Counted from the stretch's first letter, positions 27,716-37,398 are shown. The stretch is 64,000 nucleotides of DNA from Pseudoalteromonas carrageenovora IAM 12662 (GCF_900239935.1 NZ_LT965928.1:3181520-3245519), one strand, 5' to 3'. Numbers and translations are program-made. The notes: generated by a model from the sequence alone, not told the origin.

Positions 27716-29257
27716 CTATTTAGCTTTTAAATTTAGGTTTCTAAAATCAAAGCTAAAGTCGGTAACCGCTGTTGATACCGCGTGTATTTTGGCGCTATTC
27801 ACACGATTTTGTGAGCTCATTTCAAAACGAATAAACGCATCGGCTTCTAGTAGCTTTTCATCCCACTTAACAATAAATGTATTACCCGTGTAATGCTCAA
27901 GGGTGCCTTTTAAGCGTTTGGTATGTGTAAAATCAATGCGTAATTTGCCATCTAACTGCTCAACAATTACATCACCGTACCAATCATCATGTAAGGTGCC
28001 AGTGTAATTGATATTAGGTAACTGTGGCTGGTAGTCTGCTGGCGCATCGGGCTTAGCATTCGCATAAGCTTTTTGTTTACTGGCAAAATGCTTATCAGCT
28101 AAATCTTCTACCCAGTCTTTATCTTCAAGTTCTAGAGCATCTTCAAGCACTTCATGAGTAACCGCCGAAAGCGCACTAAATGCTTGCTGATTAGATAAAA
28201 TGACAATACCAAGCTTTTTCTCTGGTAGTAACGTGACTTGCGATACCATACCTAAAATACCACCACCGTGACCTAGCTTTTTAAAGCCGTGGTAATCTTC
28301 AATGCTCCAACCTAGCCCATATCCTCTAAATTGCTGATGATACGCTTCAAATGCACTTTTAGAGGCCATAGAGGTAATATGCGGATGCCACATTTGCGCT
28401 TGTTGCTTTTCGCTAAATAGCTGCTCGCCGTTTGGCATTTTACCACCCGCTAATTGCGTGCGTAGCCATTGGCTCATATCGCTTACGCTAGATGCAATAG
28501 CACCTGCACCTCTAAAATCTTCTAAGTAATTAACAAAAAATGGGTTGAGCTTGCCATCCATCGGAATATGACCAATTGCCCAATTTTTATTACTTTTAGG
28601 AATACGCGAAAAGCCCGCACGAGAGTTATCCATATGTAGCGGCTTTAATATATTTTTTTCGATGTAATCGTTCCAGCTTATACCCGACACACGCGCAACA
28701 ACTTCACCTGCGGTGACAAACATTAAATTGTTATAAGCATATTGGCTGCGAAAGCTGCTTGCAGGTTTTAAATACTTTAACCCAGCTAAAATATCTTCTA
28801 TAGATTTATCGGTGCTTGGCCAAATCATTAAATCGCCTTGCCCAAGGCCTAATCCACTGCGGTGACTTAATAAATCACGAATACGCATTTCACGGGTTAC
28901 GTATGAGTCATATAATCTAAATTCAGGTAAGTGATCGATTACTCTGTCATCCCAACTCAACTTACCTTCATCAACTAATTTAGCCAGTGCGGCGCTGGTA
29001 AATGCCTTTGTGTTTGAAGCAATACCAAATAGCGTGTCTTTGTTTACTTGTGCGTTAGTATTTAAGTTACTAACACCAAAACCTTTAGCAAATACTACTT
29101 GATCGTCTTGCACTACCGCTACAGCCATACCGGGTACGTCAAAGCGTGCCATTGAGGTTTTAATTACCTCTTCTAAATTATTGGTATTTATTTGTGCCCA
29201 ACTGCTAAAGGTGGCACTTGCAAGCAAGGCAAAGCTGGCTAATTTAGTTAATGTCAT
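27716..29257 (-). CDS. Exported serine hydrolase (class C beta-lactamase/esterase family)
   Basis: Penicillin-binding-protein-like serine hydrolase exported by a signal peptide (1-21, ending SSWAQ). The catalytic SxxK is in GIASNTKAFTSA near residue 85, and the YxN is in YAYNNLMFV near 170; the third motif is HGGG in KLGHGGGILG. The last 110 residues form a DUF3471-like beta domain. Length 513. Family members include esterases, D-aminopeptidases and beta-lactamases; nothing here shows beta-lactam resistance. It is the last gene of a five-gene run. Confidence 0.9.
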   Translation of the reverse strand: MTLTKLASFALLASATFSSWAQINTNNLEEVIKTSMARFDVPGMAVAVVQDDQVVFAKGFGVSNLNTNAQVNKDTLFGIASNTKAFTSAALAKLVDEGKLSWDDRVIDHLPEFRLYDSYVTREMRIRDLLSHRSGLGLGQGDLMIWPSTDKSIEDILAGLKYLKPASSFRSQYAYNNLMFVTAGEVVARVSGISWNDYIEKNILKPLHMDNSRAGFSRIPKSNKNWAIGHIPMDGKLNPFFVNYLEDFRGAGAIASSVSDMSQWLRTQLAGGKMPNGEQLFSEKQQAQMWHPHITSMASKSAFEAYHQQFRGYGLGWSIEDYHGFKKLGHGGGILGMVSQVTLLPEKKLGIVILSNQQAFSALSAVTHEVLEDALELEDKDWVEDLADKHFASKQKAYANAKPDAPADYQPQLPNINYTGTLHDDWYGDVIVEQLDGKLRIDFTHTKRLKGTLEHYTGNTFIVKWDEKLLEADAFIRFEMSSQNRVNSAKIHAVSTAVTDFSFDFRNLNLKAK

Positions 29258-29268
29258 GGTTATCCTTA

Positions 29269-29763
29269 TTATTTTTGATGAACTGCAAATTCAATATCGG
29301 CACGCTCTTTATTAGTATCGCTTTTATGCGGCCGGTTAAGTATTGCATCACTGTATTCTTTTGGTACGCCCGCCTCAAGTGCTCCGCGATGAACGTGCTG
29401 AATATACCAATCGTATGGCAGTACATCGTTATCGTACGTATTGGCTATATAACAATGCGCCTCTATTTGCTCGCCATCTAAAAGTGTTGGCTTAATTGCA
29501 ACGCAATCGTATCCTGGGCCTTCAATAGTATCTAAAACTGCTTTTTCTGCTTCATTAACTTCATAAACAACGCCATACACTAACGCGTTTTTATCATCGC
29601 TTTTTTGAATACTGCATTTACCCGACCCATCTTTAAATAACATATTAAAGGTAAGCTCGTAACCTTTTAATACCGCTGTACCAACACGTTTAGCTTGCGG
29701 TAAACGTGCAAGTAAGCGGTTGGACGACATATTTGATCCAAACGAAAAGTTATAAATAGGCAT
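29269..29763 (-). CDS. Gamma-glutamylcyclotransferase-family protein
   Basis: Small cytoplasmic protein of the gamma-glutamylcyclotransferase (AIG2-like) fold, which releases 5-oxoproline from gamma-glutamyl amines or peptides. The N-terminal nucleotide-like loop FSFGSNMSS (usual YGSN) and the segment VLDTIEGPGYDC containing the expected catalytic glutamate are present. Length 164. Gaps to both neighbours are 11 and 22 nt, so it belongs to the operon. Substrate not predictable. Confidence 0.85.
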   Translation of the reverse strand: MPIYNFSFGSNMSSNRLLARLPQAKRVGTAVLKGYELTFNMLFKDGSGKCSIQKSDDKNALVYGVVYEVNEAEKAVLDTIEGPGYDCVAIKPTLLDGEQIEAHCYIANTYDNDVLPYDWYIQHVHRGALEAGVPKEYSDAILNRPHKSDTNKERADIEFAVHQK

Positions 29764-29785
29764 GTTTACTCCTGCTCTTATTAAT

Positions 29786-30412
29786 TTAAATTACAACGCG
29801 AATAGCTAACGCTATTAAACTAACGCCAATACCGCGGTCAAACCAATAACCACTTTTTTGAAAAAAGCCCCGAACACCCGGCTTTGAAAGCACTAAAGAG
29901 AGCATTGAGAACCACACCCAGGTGGCCAATGCCATATAAACGCCATACGCTATTTGCACGCTAGTAGGTGTCGTTACACTAATTACTAAGGTAAATAACG
30001 ACATAAAAAAGAGGGTTGCTTTAGGGTTTAGCGCATTAGTTAAAAAGCCACGCCTAAAGGCAAGCCACACGCTTTCTTCAAGCACGGTTTTGTTTTCTAT
30101 AGCATCGCTTGTATTTTCAGGCGGTTTTGCAGCTCTTAACGCTTGCACACCTAAATATGCCAAATAAGCACCTGCGAGGTATTTAAGCGCTATAAATAAA
30201 TTAGGTGATTGCGTTAAAATAAGTGCAACGCCTAATACGCAATAGCCAACGTGCAGCAAAATGGCTACCCCAACGCCGGCACTGGTCCATAAAGCATTAC
30301 GCCTACCTTGCTGTACACTTTGTTTAAGTACCACAGCAAAGTCCGGTCCTGGGCTCGCTACTGCAAAAAAGTGTGCAATAGCAATAAGCAAAAATTCATC
30401 TAAGTAATTCAC
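29786..30412 (-). CDS. LysE/RhtB-family amino-acid exporter
   Basis: Inner-membrane exporter of the LysE superfamily. The 208 residues contain about six hydrophobic segments and the family N-terminal pattern SPGPDFAVVLKQSVQQGRR, followed by FLTNALNPKATLFF. Likely substrates are amino acids or related metabolites such as homoserine lactones. It shares an operon with a cyclotransferase and a serine hydrolase, which may point to handling of modified amino acids or dipeptides (inference). Confidence 0.9.
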   Translation of the reverse strand: MNYLDEFLLIAIAHFFAVASPGPDFAVVLKQSVQQGRRNALWTSAGVGVAILLHVGYCVLGVALILTQSPNLFIALKYLAGAYLAYLGVQALRAAKPPENTSDAIENKTVLEESVWLAFRRGFLTNALNPKATLFFMSLFTLVISVTTPTSVQIAYGVYMALATWVWFSMLSLVLSKPGVRGFFQKSGYWFDRGIGVSLIALAIRVVI

Positions 30413-30423
30413 AAGTATCCAAT

Positions 30424-31197
30424 TTAATTTGGTGCATAGGCGAGTAATAACGGATTAGCTGAGTTGTCTACTAAGGCTTTAATTTCTTTCTGAGCCTTTT
30501 TAAATTGGCTTCGTAAATGCGGCTTTAAATGTTTTTTAGACTCTTTATCGTTTTTAAAGTAGCTAATTAACGCGTGCATAAATACGGTATGGGTTTCGCT
30601 TAATTTAGCCTCGCGGTTAGCATAAGGGTTATAGCACGAGCCACATCCACCTTTAAATTGATACACTGTATTGCTCATCATTACACCAAAACCTAAAAAG
30701 CATGCCACTGCATCAGCTGCTTGTGGCAGGTAGTCTTTACCACCTGGCGGTAGCACCGCAACATGGTGTATGAGTATGGTAGCTAACGTACCTGCAAAGC
30801 TTGCTACTAAATCTTGTGGCTGATTTATTTGATTAGGATTAAACGAGACATTAATCGCATGGCTTGGCGGTACTATAAGCTGGCTTGTATCACCTCGTAG
30901 TTGCTCACTAAATTCAAAATGAGGAAATACTTGTGGCTGCAATTGCTGTGGTGCTACTAGCTGTATTGGCCATTTGCTCATACCAGCGTAATCGCGCACA
31001 CGGGTAAATACGTTGGTGGCCATTTCTTCTATACTCGACACCGAGTCAGGGAAGTATTTAGCCGTTGGCAATATTATTTGAGTATGCTTTGTAAAAAAAC
31101 TGGCATCAAAGTTTTCTACCGCCCAAATAAAAGTATCAATTAACCACTGCTGCTCTGCCTGCTCAAGCAGTGGCTTTGTTTTAAATAACGCTAACAT
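30424..31197 (-). CDS. Uncharacterised protein with GGCGSC motif
   Basis: I do not recognise this 257-residue protein. It has no signal peptide or clear membrane segment. It starts MLALFKTKPLLEQ and contains two tryptophan-rich positions near the start, a hydrophobic stretch TLATILIHHVAVLPPGGKDYL near 145-165, a striking FKGGCGSCYNPYANR near 185 with a CxxC pair, and a lysine-rich C-terminus. The CxxC and upstream HH pair suggest possible metal binding. It sits 9 nt after creA and 11 nt before the LysE gene in the same operon. Confidence 0.75.
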   Translation of the reverse strand: MLALFKTKPLLEQAEQQWLIDTFIWAVENFDASFFTKHTQIILPTAKYFPDSVSSIEEMATNVFTRVRDYAGMSKWPIQLVAPQQLQPQVFPHFEFSEQLRGDTSQLIVPPSHAINVSFNPNQINQPQDLVASFAGTLATILIHHVAVLPPGGKDYLPQAADAVACFLGFGVMMSNTVYQFKGGCGSCYNPYANREAKLSETHTVFMHALISYFKNDKESKKHLKPHLRSQFKKAQKEIKALVDNSANPLLLAYAPN

Positions 31198-31206
31198 AAT
31201 CTGCTC

Positions 31207-31689
31207 TTATTCTTGTTCAAGCGCCCAATCCCACGCTTGGGTATTGTAAAGCGGTACTGTTGATAGTGCATGATGATGACTACCACTGGATTCTTTTGTT
31301 GAGTACGATAAGTACAGCAACGTACGGTTTTGTGCATCGTAAATACGGCGTACTTTTAGTGATTTAAATAAAATACTTTTAGATGATTTAAATACCACCT
31401 CACCCGACTTACTGCGATCTATAGCTTGTAATTGATCGCCCGTAATCGGCCCCGTTTGACGACACGCTATAGACATATCGGAAGGATCGGAAAAATCTAA
31501 ATCTGCCTCAATATGGCTAATATGACATGTAACACCTTTTACTAGCGGGTCTTGCTGCGAATTTACCACCACATCTTTAGTAGTAAATAGACCTAAGCTC
31601 ACCGATGCAACATCGTCAGAGCAAGCACTTAATGTAACAACTGCACTTAGTAGCACAGCTAAGCGTTTAAAATTTTGCGGTAATTTCAT
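31207..31689 (-). CDS. creA: CreA-family lipoprotein
   Basis: Member of the CreA family of exported proteins of unknown function. The ATG at 31689 is preceded by AAGGA and opens a lipoprotein signal with lipobox LSAC (Cys at about 23); E. coli CreA has an ordinary signal peptide instead. The mature part shares the family motifs KGVTCHISHIEA, ISCRQ-like IACRQTGPI and VFKSSKSILFKSLKVRRIYD. Length 160. It is the first gene of a tight five-gene operon. Confidence 0.85.
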   Translation of the reverse strand: MKLPQNFKRLAVLLSAVVTLSACSDDVASVSLGLFTTKDVVVNSQQDPLVKGVTCHISHIEADLDFSDPSDMSIACRQTGPITGDQLQAIDRSKSGEVVFKSSKSILFKSLKVRRIYDAQNRTLLYLSYSTKESSGSHHHALSTVPLYNTQAWDWALEQE

Positions 31690-31868
31690 ATTAATCCTTA
31701 ATTTTGCTTTATAAGCTAAGCGAAGGTTCACGTGTCTGTTTTTATACTACCATCAAAAATAATTACTTTAGAGTAAAGATTTTCAATACCTCAGGGGTTA
31801 GCGCACTACGCTGTATTTGCTACAATTGCGCCCACACCCATGCAGTAACTTACAATAGGAAATGCTCA

Positions 31869-32198
31869 ATGCCGCATATTATTATTGAACACTCAGAAGA
31901 CCTTCCTGTTCTCCCTCAAGTACTTGTAGAAAAAGTACATAATGCAACTTTTCAAAGTGGCTTATTCGATTTAGAAACGATAAAAACCCGTGCCATTGCT
32001 TACCAACAATATCAACTAGGTGCAGGTAAAGAAGGATTTATTCATATTGCGGCACATATTATGTCAGGGCGTTCTATTGAGCAAAAGCAAATGCTTAGTG
32101 AAAGCCTGCTAGAGTGTTTAAAAACCTACTGTCGCGACTCAGACAGCCTAAGCGTTAATATTTACGATATTCAACACGAGATCTACCGTAAAAATTAA
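31869..32198 (+). CDS. 5-carboxymethyl-2-hydroxymuconate delta-isomerase family protein
   Basis: Small tautomerase-fold protein like HpcD/CHMI of homoprotocatechuate degradation. The ATG at 31869 places proline directly after Met (MPHIIIEH), and Pro1 is the catalytic base of this fold; AGGAA precedes it. Upstream in-frame codons to 31704 overlap the creA promoter region and are rejected. Length 109. No other homoprotocatechuate genes are nearby, so it may act on another substrate. Confidence 0.87.
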   Translation: MPHIIIEHSEDLPVLPQVLVEKVHNATFQSGLFDLETIKTRAIAYQQYQLGAGKEGFIHIAAHIMSGRSIEQKQMLSESLLECLKTYCRDSDSLSVNIYDIQHEIYRKN

Positions 32199-32202
32199 AC
32201 AA

Positions 32203-32241
32203 AAAAAAGCGCGTTATAACTGAGTTACAACGCGCTTTATA
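32203..32241. terminator. Bidirectional terminator between tautomerase and chemoreceptor genes
   Basis: A 16-bp stem (AAAGCGCGTTATAACT/AGTTACAACGCGCTTT, one wobble). On the minus strand it is followed by TTTTTTTG, making it the terminator of the chemoreceptor gene; it also lies just after the tautomerase stop. Confidence 0.88.
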
Positions 32242-32259
32242 GTTTAAAGCTTTAACTTT

Positions 32260-34140
32260 TTATAATGTAAATTTACCAAGCAACTCTTTTAATATATTCG
32301 ACTCCTTATTCAAGCCATTACATAATTGCTCTGAATTTTTCATATTTTGCTTTGTTTGCTCTGCCGAGTCAGAAATCATCACCACATTTTGACTTATTTC
32401 AGACGTAGCTAACGTTTGCTCACGTGTTGCTGTAGCAACCGAGCTGTTTAGCTCACTTAAAGTCACTATTTCCTGCGATATACCAGTTAATGTACTGCCT
32501 GTAACTTTTAATCGCTCTGCGTTTTCAAGGGTATTTTTACTGCCAAGTTCAATGGCTGATACCGTGCTAGAAGCTTTAGTATTTAATGAATCAATCATTT
32601 CGTTTATTTGCTCTGTAGACTCAGCAGTACGCATAGCCAGCGTACGTACTTCATCAGCAACTACAGCAAAGCCTCGGCCATGCTCTCCAGCTCGCGCAGC
32701 TTCTATGGCAGCATTAAGCGCTAATAAATTGGTTTGCTCAGATATAGCCTTAATTACATCAAGCACTTGCGTAATAGATTTTATTTCACTAGAGAGCTCA
32801 GTAACGGAAGCAACCGAGGTCGCCATGGCAGTTTCTAGTTGCTCCATGTGTTTTATGGTGCCATTAACAAATTCAACCCCTTTGTGAGTGGTTTCCTCTG
32901 TAGTAGTTGCTATATCAGATGCATTACTAGCGCTGTTTGAAATATCTTGTACGGTTACTTCCATTTCATTCACCGCAGCTGCAACCGTTTGTGTGCTTGA
33001 TGATTGCACTTCAGCCAAATTAGCAGCCCCTTGGACTTGTACTAGCACACTTTCAGAGATACTTTTTACATGATTAGCAGAGTCAGACACTTGCTTAAAC
33101 ATACTATGCAATTGCTCTAAAAATAAATTAAAGTTTGCTGCCAGCTCAGATATTTCATTGTTGTCGTCTGTAGGTAACCTAGCAGTTAAATCACCATCTT
33201 TTTTAGTTAACGAATTAACCGCTGCAGTTATGTTTTCAATAGGTTTAAAAATTTGCGCAACTAATACCCTAGCCAGTACAAAGCCGATAATGGCAATAAT
33301 AACGCCAAATAATAAATTACTATTAATGGCACTATTAATAGGCCCATAGAGTTGATTCTCTGGTATTTCGGCCACTAAATGCCAACCTAATGATTCTATA
33401 GGTGTGCTTGAAACAACATAATCTTCATCGCCAATTTGTTTATTTACAATGGCACCGTTTTTAATCTCATTAATATTAATTTTTTGACCCATTAGATCTC
33501 TATCACTGTGAAGCATCACCTCGCCATCATCAGAGACCAAATAAACTACACCGGCTTCACCAATGCGGTATTCATTAATTAAATTGATCATAGAATCGAG
33601 CGAGCGGCCAACACCAGTAATTGCTGTACGTTCACCGCCTATTTCTAATGCGTAATTAATAAATACCACCATAGTATTTGTGGTTTTATCAATATCCAGC
33701 GCTATCTCGAAGGGTTTATTTGATGATAAAAATTGATCAAACCAAAGGTCTTCGCTTCTGTCTATTTTTCTCGAAATACCAGTATCTGTGTAATAGTTAT
33801 TGGTGTTTTTTGAAATAATATAAGCCATAACGGCTTTGTTATCTTTTTTGATACTTGCTAAATAGTTAATGTAATCGGCTTGTGTTTGCTCAGACTCGCC
33901 ATTACTTAGCCACTGTTTAACAAACAAATTTTGTGCTATTTCTTTAGCAACAATAATGGGGGTAGACAGCTCAAGCTCAATTTTGCTTTTCACTTCGCTA
34001 AGTGCTGTAGGTAAGTCTACTTTTGCGAGTTTATCGCCTATATGACTTTGGATACTATTTGAAAATAAAAATGTAGAAACAGCTAAAGGAACAACAATAG
34101 CTAAAATAAGACTTATATAAACTTTTTGCTTAAGTAACAT
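32260..34140 (-). CDS. Methyl-accepting chemotaxis protein with double-Cache sensor
   Basis: Membrane chemoreceptor. From the ATG at 34140 (AGGT upstream) the protein has a membrane segment at about 8-28, a periplasmic dCache-like domain (about 35-265, with [10 protein letters not shown] and [12 protein letters not shown]), a second membrane segment at about 270-292, HAMP, and a cytoplasmic signalling region with the invariant hairpin tip [20 protein letters not shown] and [15 protein letters not shown]. No C-terminal CheR-binding pentapeptide is present. The dCache type usually binds amino acids or other small organic molecules. Length 626. Confidence 0.95.
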   Translation of the reverse strand: MLLKQKVYISLILAIVVPLAVSTFLFSNSIQSHIGDKLAKVDLPTALSEVKSKIELELSTPIIVAKEIAQNLFVKQWLSNGESEQTQADYINYLASIKKDNKAVMAYIISKNTNNYYTDTGISRKIDRSEDLWFDQFLSSNKPFEIALDIDKTTNTMVVFINYALEIGGERTAITGVGRSLDSMINLINEYRIGEAGVVYLVSDDGEVMLHSDRDLMGQKININEIKNGAIVNKQIGDEDYVVSSTPIESLGWHLVAEIPENQLYGPINSAINSNLLFGVIIAIIGFVLARVLVAQIFKPIENITAAVNSLTKKDGDLTARLPTDDNNEISELAANFNLFLEQLHSMFKQVSDSANHVKSISESVLVQVQGAANLAEVQSSSTQTVAAAVNEMEVTVQDISNSASNASDIATTTEETTHKGVEFVNGTIKHMEQLETAMATSVASVTELSSEIKSITQVLDVIKAISEQTNLLALNAAIEAARAGEHGRGFAVVADEVRTLAMRTAESTEQINEMIDSLNTKASSTVSAIELGSKNTLENAERLKVTGSTLTGISQEIVTLSELNSSVATATREQTLATSEISQNVVMISDSAEQTKQNMKNSEQLCNGLNKESNILKELLGKFTL

Positions 34141-34310
34141 ACGATACCTATAAAATGAACAAAGGATTGAACTCACACTCGCTTACAGTAAATATAGGAT
34201 CAGCTGCGCAATAAGCCCAATAATTAGAAAAATAGAATGTTAAAAGAGGAATGTGCATTTTAAATAAATACGAGGAGCGAATAAAACATCAAAAATACGC
34301 GTATTAAAGT

Positions 34311-35264
34311 TTATAGCGATTCTGGCCACTCTTTAGCATCAATAATACCCTTAGCTATTAGCTGATCTCTTAATTCATTAATTGTGTGTTTTAACTCATC
34401 CCGAATTAACCTAACAGCAGGGGTAATAAGCTGCCTACTAGGGAGTACTAGCCACATTTCGGTAAGCGGCACTTTGTAGTCACTCATTAGCCTTTGAAGC
34501 CTTCCGCTTAATAAATCTTGAGCGACATCAATTGCTGATTTTTTGGCAATACCGGTTCCATCAATACACCAACGCCTTACAATATCGCCATCGTTAACTG
34601 CGCGGTCACTATTCATTTTAATTTTGAATTTTTGATCGTCGTTATAAAGCTCCCAACCATCGTGAACTACTTCATATAACTTATATAAAAGAGCATTATG
34701 ATTAAGTAAATCTTCGGGTGTTAACGGCTCACCGTGCTTGGCAATATAACTTGGCGATGCGCACAACACGTGAGGAATATCACAAATTTTAAAACCATAT
34801 AAATTGAGCTCTTTTACTGCATCTTTAGTGATTGCCCTCAGAGCAACATCAACTCCATCACGGTAAAAGTCGGCACGGCTATCACTAGCTTGTAATCGCA
34901 AAGTTACTTCGCTGTATTTATCCATAATGTTATTAAGTAAAACACGCATTAAATTACGGCCCATTTCTGAGGAAACCGCCATGCGCACTTCACCACTTAT
35001 CGACTGCTGCTCTTCGTGAATAAGTACTTGGCCTTGCTGCAGTAATTCGAGTGCTTGCTGGCATAACGGTAAATAACGCTCACCCTCAGACGTAAGACGT
35101 ATTTGCCTTGTGGTACGTACAAAAATCTGAGCGTTAAGTGCTTTTTCAATACGTTTTATAGATACGCTTGCAGCCGATGAACTCATATCTAATTGGTTTG
35201 CAGCCGCCGTAATAGATTGCAGCTCTGCCACTTTAAGCAATACTTGTAAGTCAGCAATTTTCAT
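34311..35264 (-). CDS. LysR-family transcriptional regulator
   Basis: N-terminal winged helix-turn-helix (about 1-60: AELQSITAAANQLDMSSSAAS, KRIEKALNAQIFVRTTR) plus a periplasmic-binding-protein-like effector domain. The ATG at 35264 follows AAGAGG. Its promoter region (149 bp) is shared with the divergent DUF4437 cupin gene, the usual layout for a LysR regulator and its target. The effector is unknown. Length 317. Confidence 0.93.
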   Translation of the reverse strand: MKIADLQVLLKVAELQSITAAANQLDMSSSAASVSIKRIEKALNAQIFVRTTRQIRLTSEGERYLPLCQQALELLQQGQVLIHEEQQSISGEVRMAVSSEMGRNLMRVLLNNIMDKYSEVTLRLQASDSRADFYRDGVDVALRAITKDAVKELNLYGFKICDIPHVLCASPSYIAKHGEPLTPEDLLNHNALLYKLYEVVHDGWELYNDDQKFKIKMNSDRAVNDGDIVRRWCIDGTGIAKKSAIDVAQDLLSGRLQRLMSDYKVPLTEMWLVLPSRQLITPAVRLIRDELKHTINELRDQLIAKGIIDAKEWPESL

Positions 35265-35413
35265 CAAAACCTCTTACTGTTTAGCTACGTAATTAAATAT
35301 TAACTATAAAGCTATTATCCACGTTTTTGCGAAAGTGTATTGAACATTTGCCCGTTTATTGGGTGAATTTTAAACCGTACTATACACGCATACCAACTTA
35401 ACGGAGCATACCT

Positions 35414-36235
35414 ATGAAACTATTATTAAACGCATCAACACTTGCACTTGTAGCAACACTTAGCTCATCGCCTGCTTTTGCTCAGCAAAACGCATCAAAA
35501 GTAGTTGCTGCTAGCAATATTGATTGGGGTTACCTAAACCCACTTCGTGGCGATAAAAGCCCTGGCGCAGCCGATCTTTGGGGTAACCGTACAACAGATA
35601 ATGCAACAGGTATGCTAGTTCGCTTTAAAAAAGGATTTGAATCTCCACCACATATTCATAACATTACCTATCGCGGTATTGTTATTGAAGGGCAAATGCA
35701 TAATGACGACCCAGCCGCTGAAAAAATGTGGATGCCAGCAGGCTCATTTTGGACACAGCCAGCAGGTGAAAACCACACCACTGCTGCCAATGGCAAAACT
35801 AACTTAATATACCTCGAAATAGACTCAGGCCCATATTTAGTAAAGCCAACAAAAGAGCAATTTGATAATGGCGATCGCCCATTAAATCTACATAAAGACA
35901 ACATTGTATGGTTAAACGATAGTGATTTAAACGACATAAACGTAGACGGTGTTAAATCTACTTATGTATGGGGAAGTACAGCCAATTTGAATGGCTCAAT
36001 GATTAAACTTCCTGCTGGCTTTAAAGGTGAAATAAGCACTGAGGCTAGTGAGTTTCGCGCTGTGGTTATTGGCGGTGCAGTTAATTACAACTCAAGCGAG
36101 CAAAATAAAGTCCAAAACCTAAGAGCAGGCAGCTATGTAGAATCAAATGGTCGCTTTACTCACTCGCTTGAAAATAACAGCGATAAACCTGCAACTATCT
36201 ACATTCGTACTAACAGTAAGTACCAAGTTAATTAA
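35414..36235 (+). CDS. Exported DUF4437 (cupin-like) protein
   Basis: Exported protein with signal peptide [23 protein letters not shown] and a DUF4437 cupin region. Visible motifs: [15 protein letters not shown] near 40, [20 protein letters not shown] (cupin metal-type histidines), and [22 protein letters not shown] second cupin-like repeat fills 180-270. Function unknown. It is divergent from the LysR gene, probably its regulator, and its stop codon lies 15 nt before the AGCTTT repeat array. Confidence 0.85.
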   Translation: MKLLLNASTLALVATLSSSPAFAQQNASKVVAASNIDWGYLNPLRGDKSPGAADLWGNRTTDNATGMLVRFKKGFESPPHIHNITYRGIVIEGQMHNDDPAAEKMWMPAGSFWTQPAGENHTTAANGKTNLIYLEIDSGPYLVKPTKEQFDNGDRPLNLHKDNIVWLNDSDLNDINVDGVKSTYVWGSTANLNGSMIKLPAGFKGEISTEASEFRAVVIGGAVNYNSSEQNKVQNLRAGSYVESNGRFTHSLENNSDKPATIYIRTNSKYQVN

Positions 36236-36250
36236 ATACTTAACGCCTCT

Positions 36251-36328
36251 AGCTTTAGCTTTAGCTTTAGCTTTAGCTTTAGCTTTAGCTTTAGCTTTAG
36301 CTTTAGCTTTAGCTTTAGCTTTAGCTTT
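36251..36328. repeat. Hexanucleotide tandem array, 13 perfect copies of AGCTTT
   Basis: Thirteen uninterrupted copies of AGCTTT (78 bp) lie between the DUF4437 gene and the terminator of the outer-membrane protein gene. No interruptions are present, suggesting recent slippage. It is noncoding in both neighbouring genes; a read-through frame only yields an artefactual Leu-Ala polymer. AGCT also gives 13 AluI sites. Confidence 0.97.
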
Positions 36329-36363
36329 TCGTAAGAAAACTCAAAATAGAAAAGTAACGAACA

Positions 36364-36390
36364 TAAAAAAGCGCACTGATTAGTGCGCTC
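36364..36390 (-). terminator. Intrinsic terminator of the beta-barrel protein gene
   Basis: AGCGCACT-AATC-AGTGCGCT followed by TTTTT on the minus strand, 24 nt after the stop. Confidence 0.88.
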
Positions 36391-36413
36391 AAATACAATT
36401 AATGTATTACTAC

Positions 36414-36995
36414 TTAAAAGCTGTATCGAGCCGTTAAGCTAACCAAATCTAGCTCATCAATTGTCGTGTAATTAGCACCAATAGAAAAGTTCTTATTCAT
36501 GTAATAACGCGCACCCAAAGTGATCGATGTTTCACTCTCATCTTCAATATCGATGTAGCCTAAACGGCCATCTAGTTCAATGCTATCGCTCAGCATTGAT
36601 CGAACGCCTATAGATAGGCCATAGCCATTTTCATCTTCTGAAGCACTATTTCCACGATACGATGCCTCAGCTTCTACGTTTTCGTATGTTAATAAACCAT
36701 AAAAGTCAGTGCTCGCGCTAATAGCAGTTCGGTAACCTACTCCAGCACTAAGCCAGTTTAAGTCTACGTCTAAACCATCATCTGAATTACCAACAGTCTG
36801 ATATTGACCAGATAGAAAAAAATTCTCGCCTAGTAGCGTGCTACCATCAAGAGTCCAACCATCGGCATCATCGCCATCAATATCCCCATTAAGGTAACCA
36901 GCAGAAACATAGTTAAAGTTTGGAGATTCGGCCAATACAGCGGGGCTCGCAACAGCAGCAGTAAACAGTAAGATTGCAATTTTATTCGTTTTCAT
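36414..36995 (-). CDS. Outer-membrane beta-barrel protein
   Basis: Predicted small porin-like barrel. Residues 1-22 are a signal peptide (AVLAE cleavage). The mature 171 residues show alternating hydrophobic strands (LSAGVGYRTAI, GYGLSIGVRSML, TSITLGARYYM, SLTARYSF) and end in phenylalanine, the C-terminal signature for outer-membrane insertion. It is acidic, like many marine barrels. A transport role is unproven; it could be a structural OmpW/OmpA-like protein. It is monocistronic. Confidence 0.82.
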   Translation of the reverse strand: MKTNKIAILLFTAAVASPAVLAESPNFNYVSAGYLNGDIDGDDADGWTLDGSTLLGENFFLSGQYQTVGNSDDGLDVDLNWLSAGVGYRTAISASTDFYGLLTYENVEAEASYRGNSASEDENGYGLSIGVRSMLSDSIELDGRLGYIDIEDESETSITLGARYYMNKNFSIGANYTTIDELDLVSLTARYSF

Positions 36996-37253
36996 AATAC
37001 TTCCTTATAAATTTATTTGAACAACCCTAAATTGTCCCCAGGAAAGTACACAACTATATTATTGATTGCAAATAATAAATAATTTTAAAGTAGCGTTCTG
37101 ACGGTTTCTATTAATTACAAGATTGAGAATAAAAAACCAAATGGCCGAAACAAATAATTTAAGCGAGAAACTACATAGACGAATGTGCTATTAAACTAAA
37201 ATAAGATGAGCTAATTTGTACTAAGATATATGAAAACAGAACGCTTTGAAAAG

Positions 37254-37330
37254 TGGTGGCCCCTCCCAGACTCGAACTGGGGACCTAACGATTATGAGTC
37301 GTGTGCTCTAACCAACTGAGCTAAGGGGCC
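37254..37330 (-). tRNA. ileX: tRNA-Ile (CAU anticodon, lysidine type)
   Basis: 77-nt cloverleaf including an encoded 3' CCA. Acceptor stem GGCCCCT/AGGGGCC, D-loop TAGCTCAGTTGGTTAGAGC, anticodon CAT at 37296-37294 in loop CTCATAA, T-arm CCCAG/CTGGG with GTTCGAG. The GGCCCC acceptor and A discriminator match E. coli tRNA-Ile2, whose CAU is modified to lysidine by TilS to read AUA; E. coli elongator tRNA-Met has a different acceptor (GGCTACG). So Ile rather than Met is preferred. Confidence 0.92.
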
Positions 37331-37398
37331 AACTTTATATAACTGCAAGGCAGTTAATTTTTGAAGCGTTTAGCCACAGAGCGACTAAAGCGGGTTGC

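Noticed and set aside
27716..29257. Antibiotic-resistance beta-lactamase
   Set aside because: The SxxK, YxN and HGGG motifs fit the broad serine hydrolase family with a DUF3471-like tail; nothing specific to resistance enzymes is seen.
36147..36383. Open frame encoding a Leu-Ala polymer
   Set aside because: It arises from reading the AGCTTT hexamers in one frame and overlaps the 3' end of the DUF4437 gene out of frame; no start signal supports it.
37254..37330. tRNA-Met (elongator) as the identity of the CAU tRNA
   Set aside because: The GGCCCCT acceptor stem fits the lysidine-type tRNA-Ile2 rather than elongator tRNA-Met; initiator features (CCC/GGG anticodon stem pairs) are also absent.
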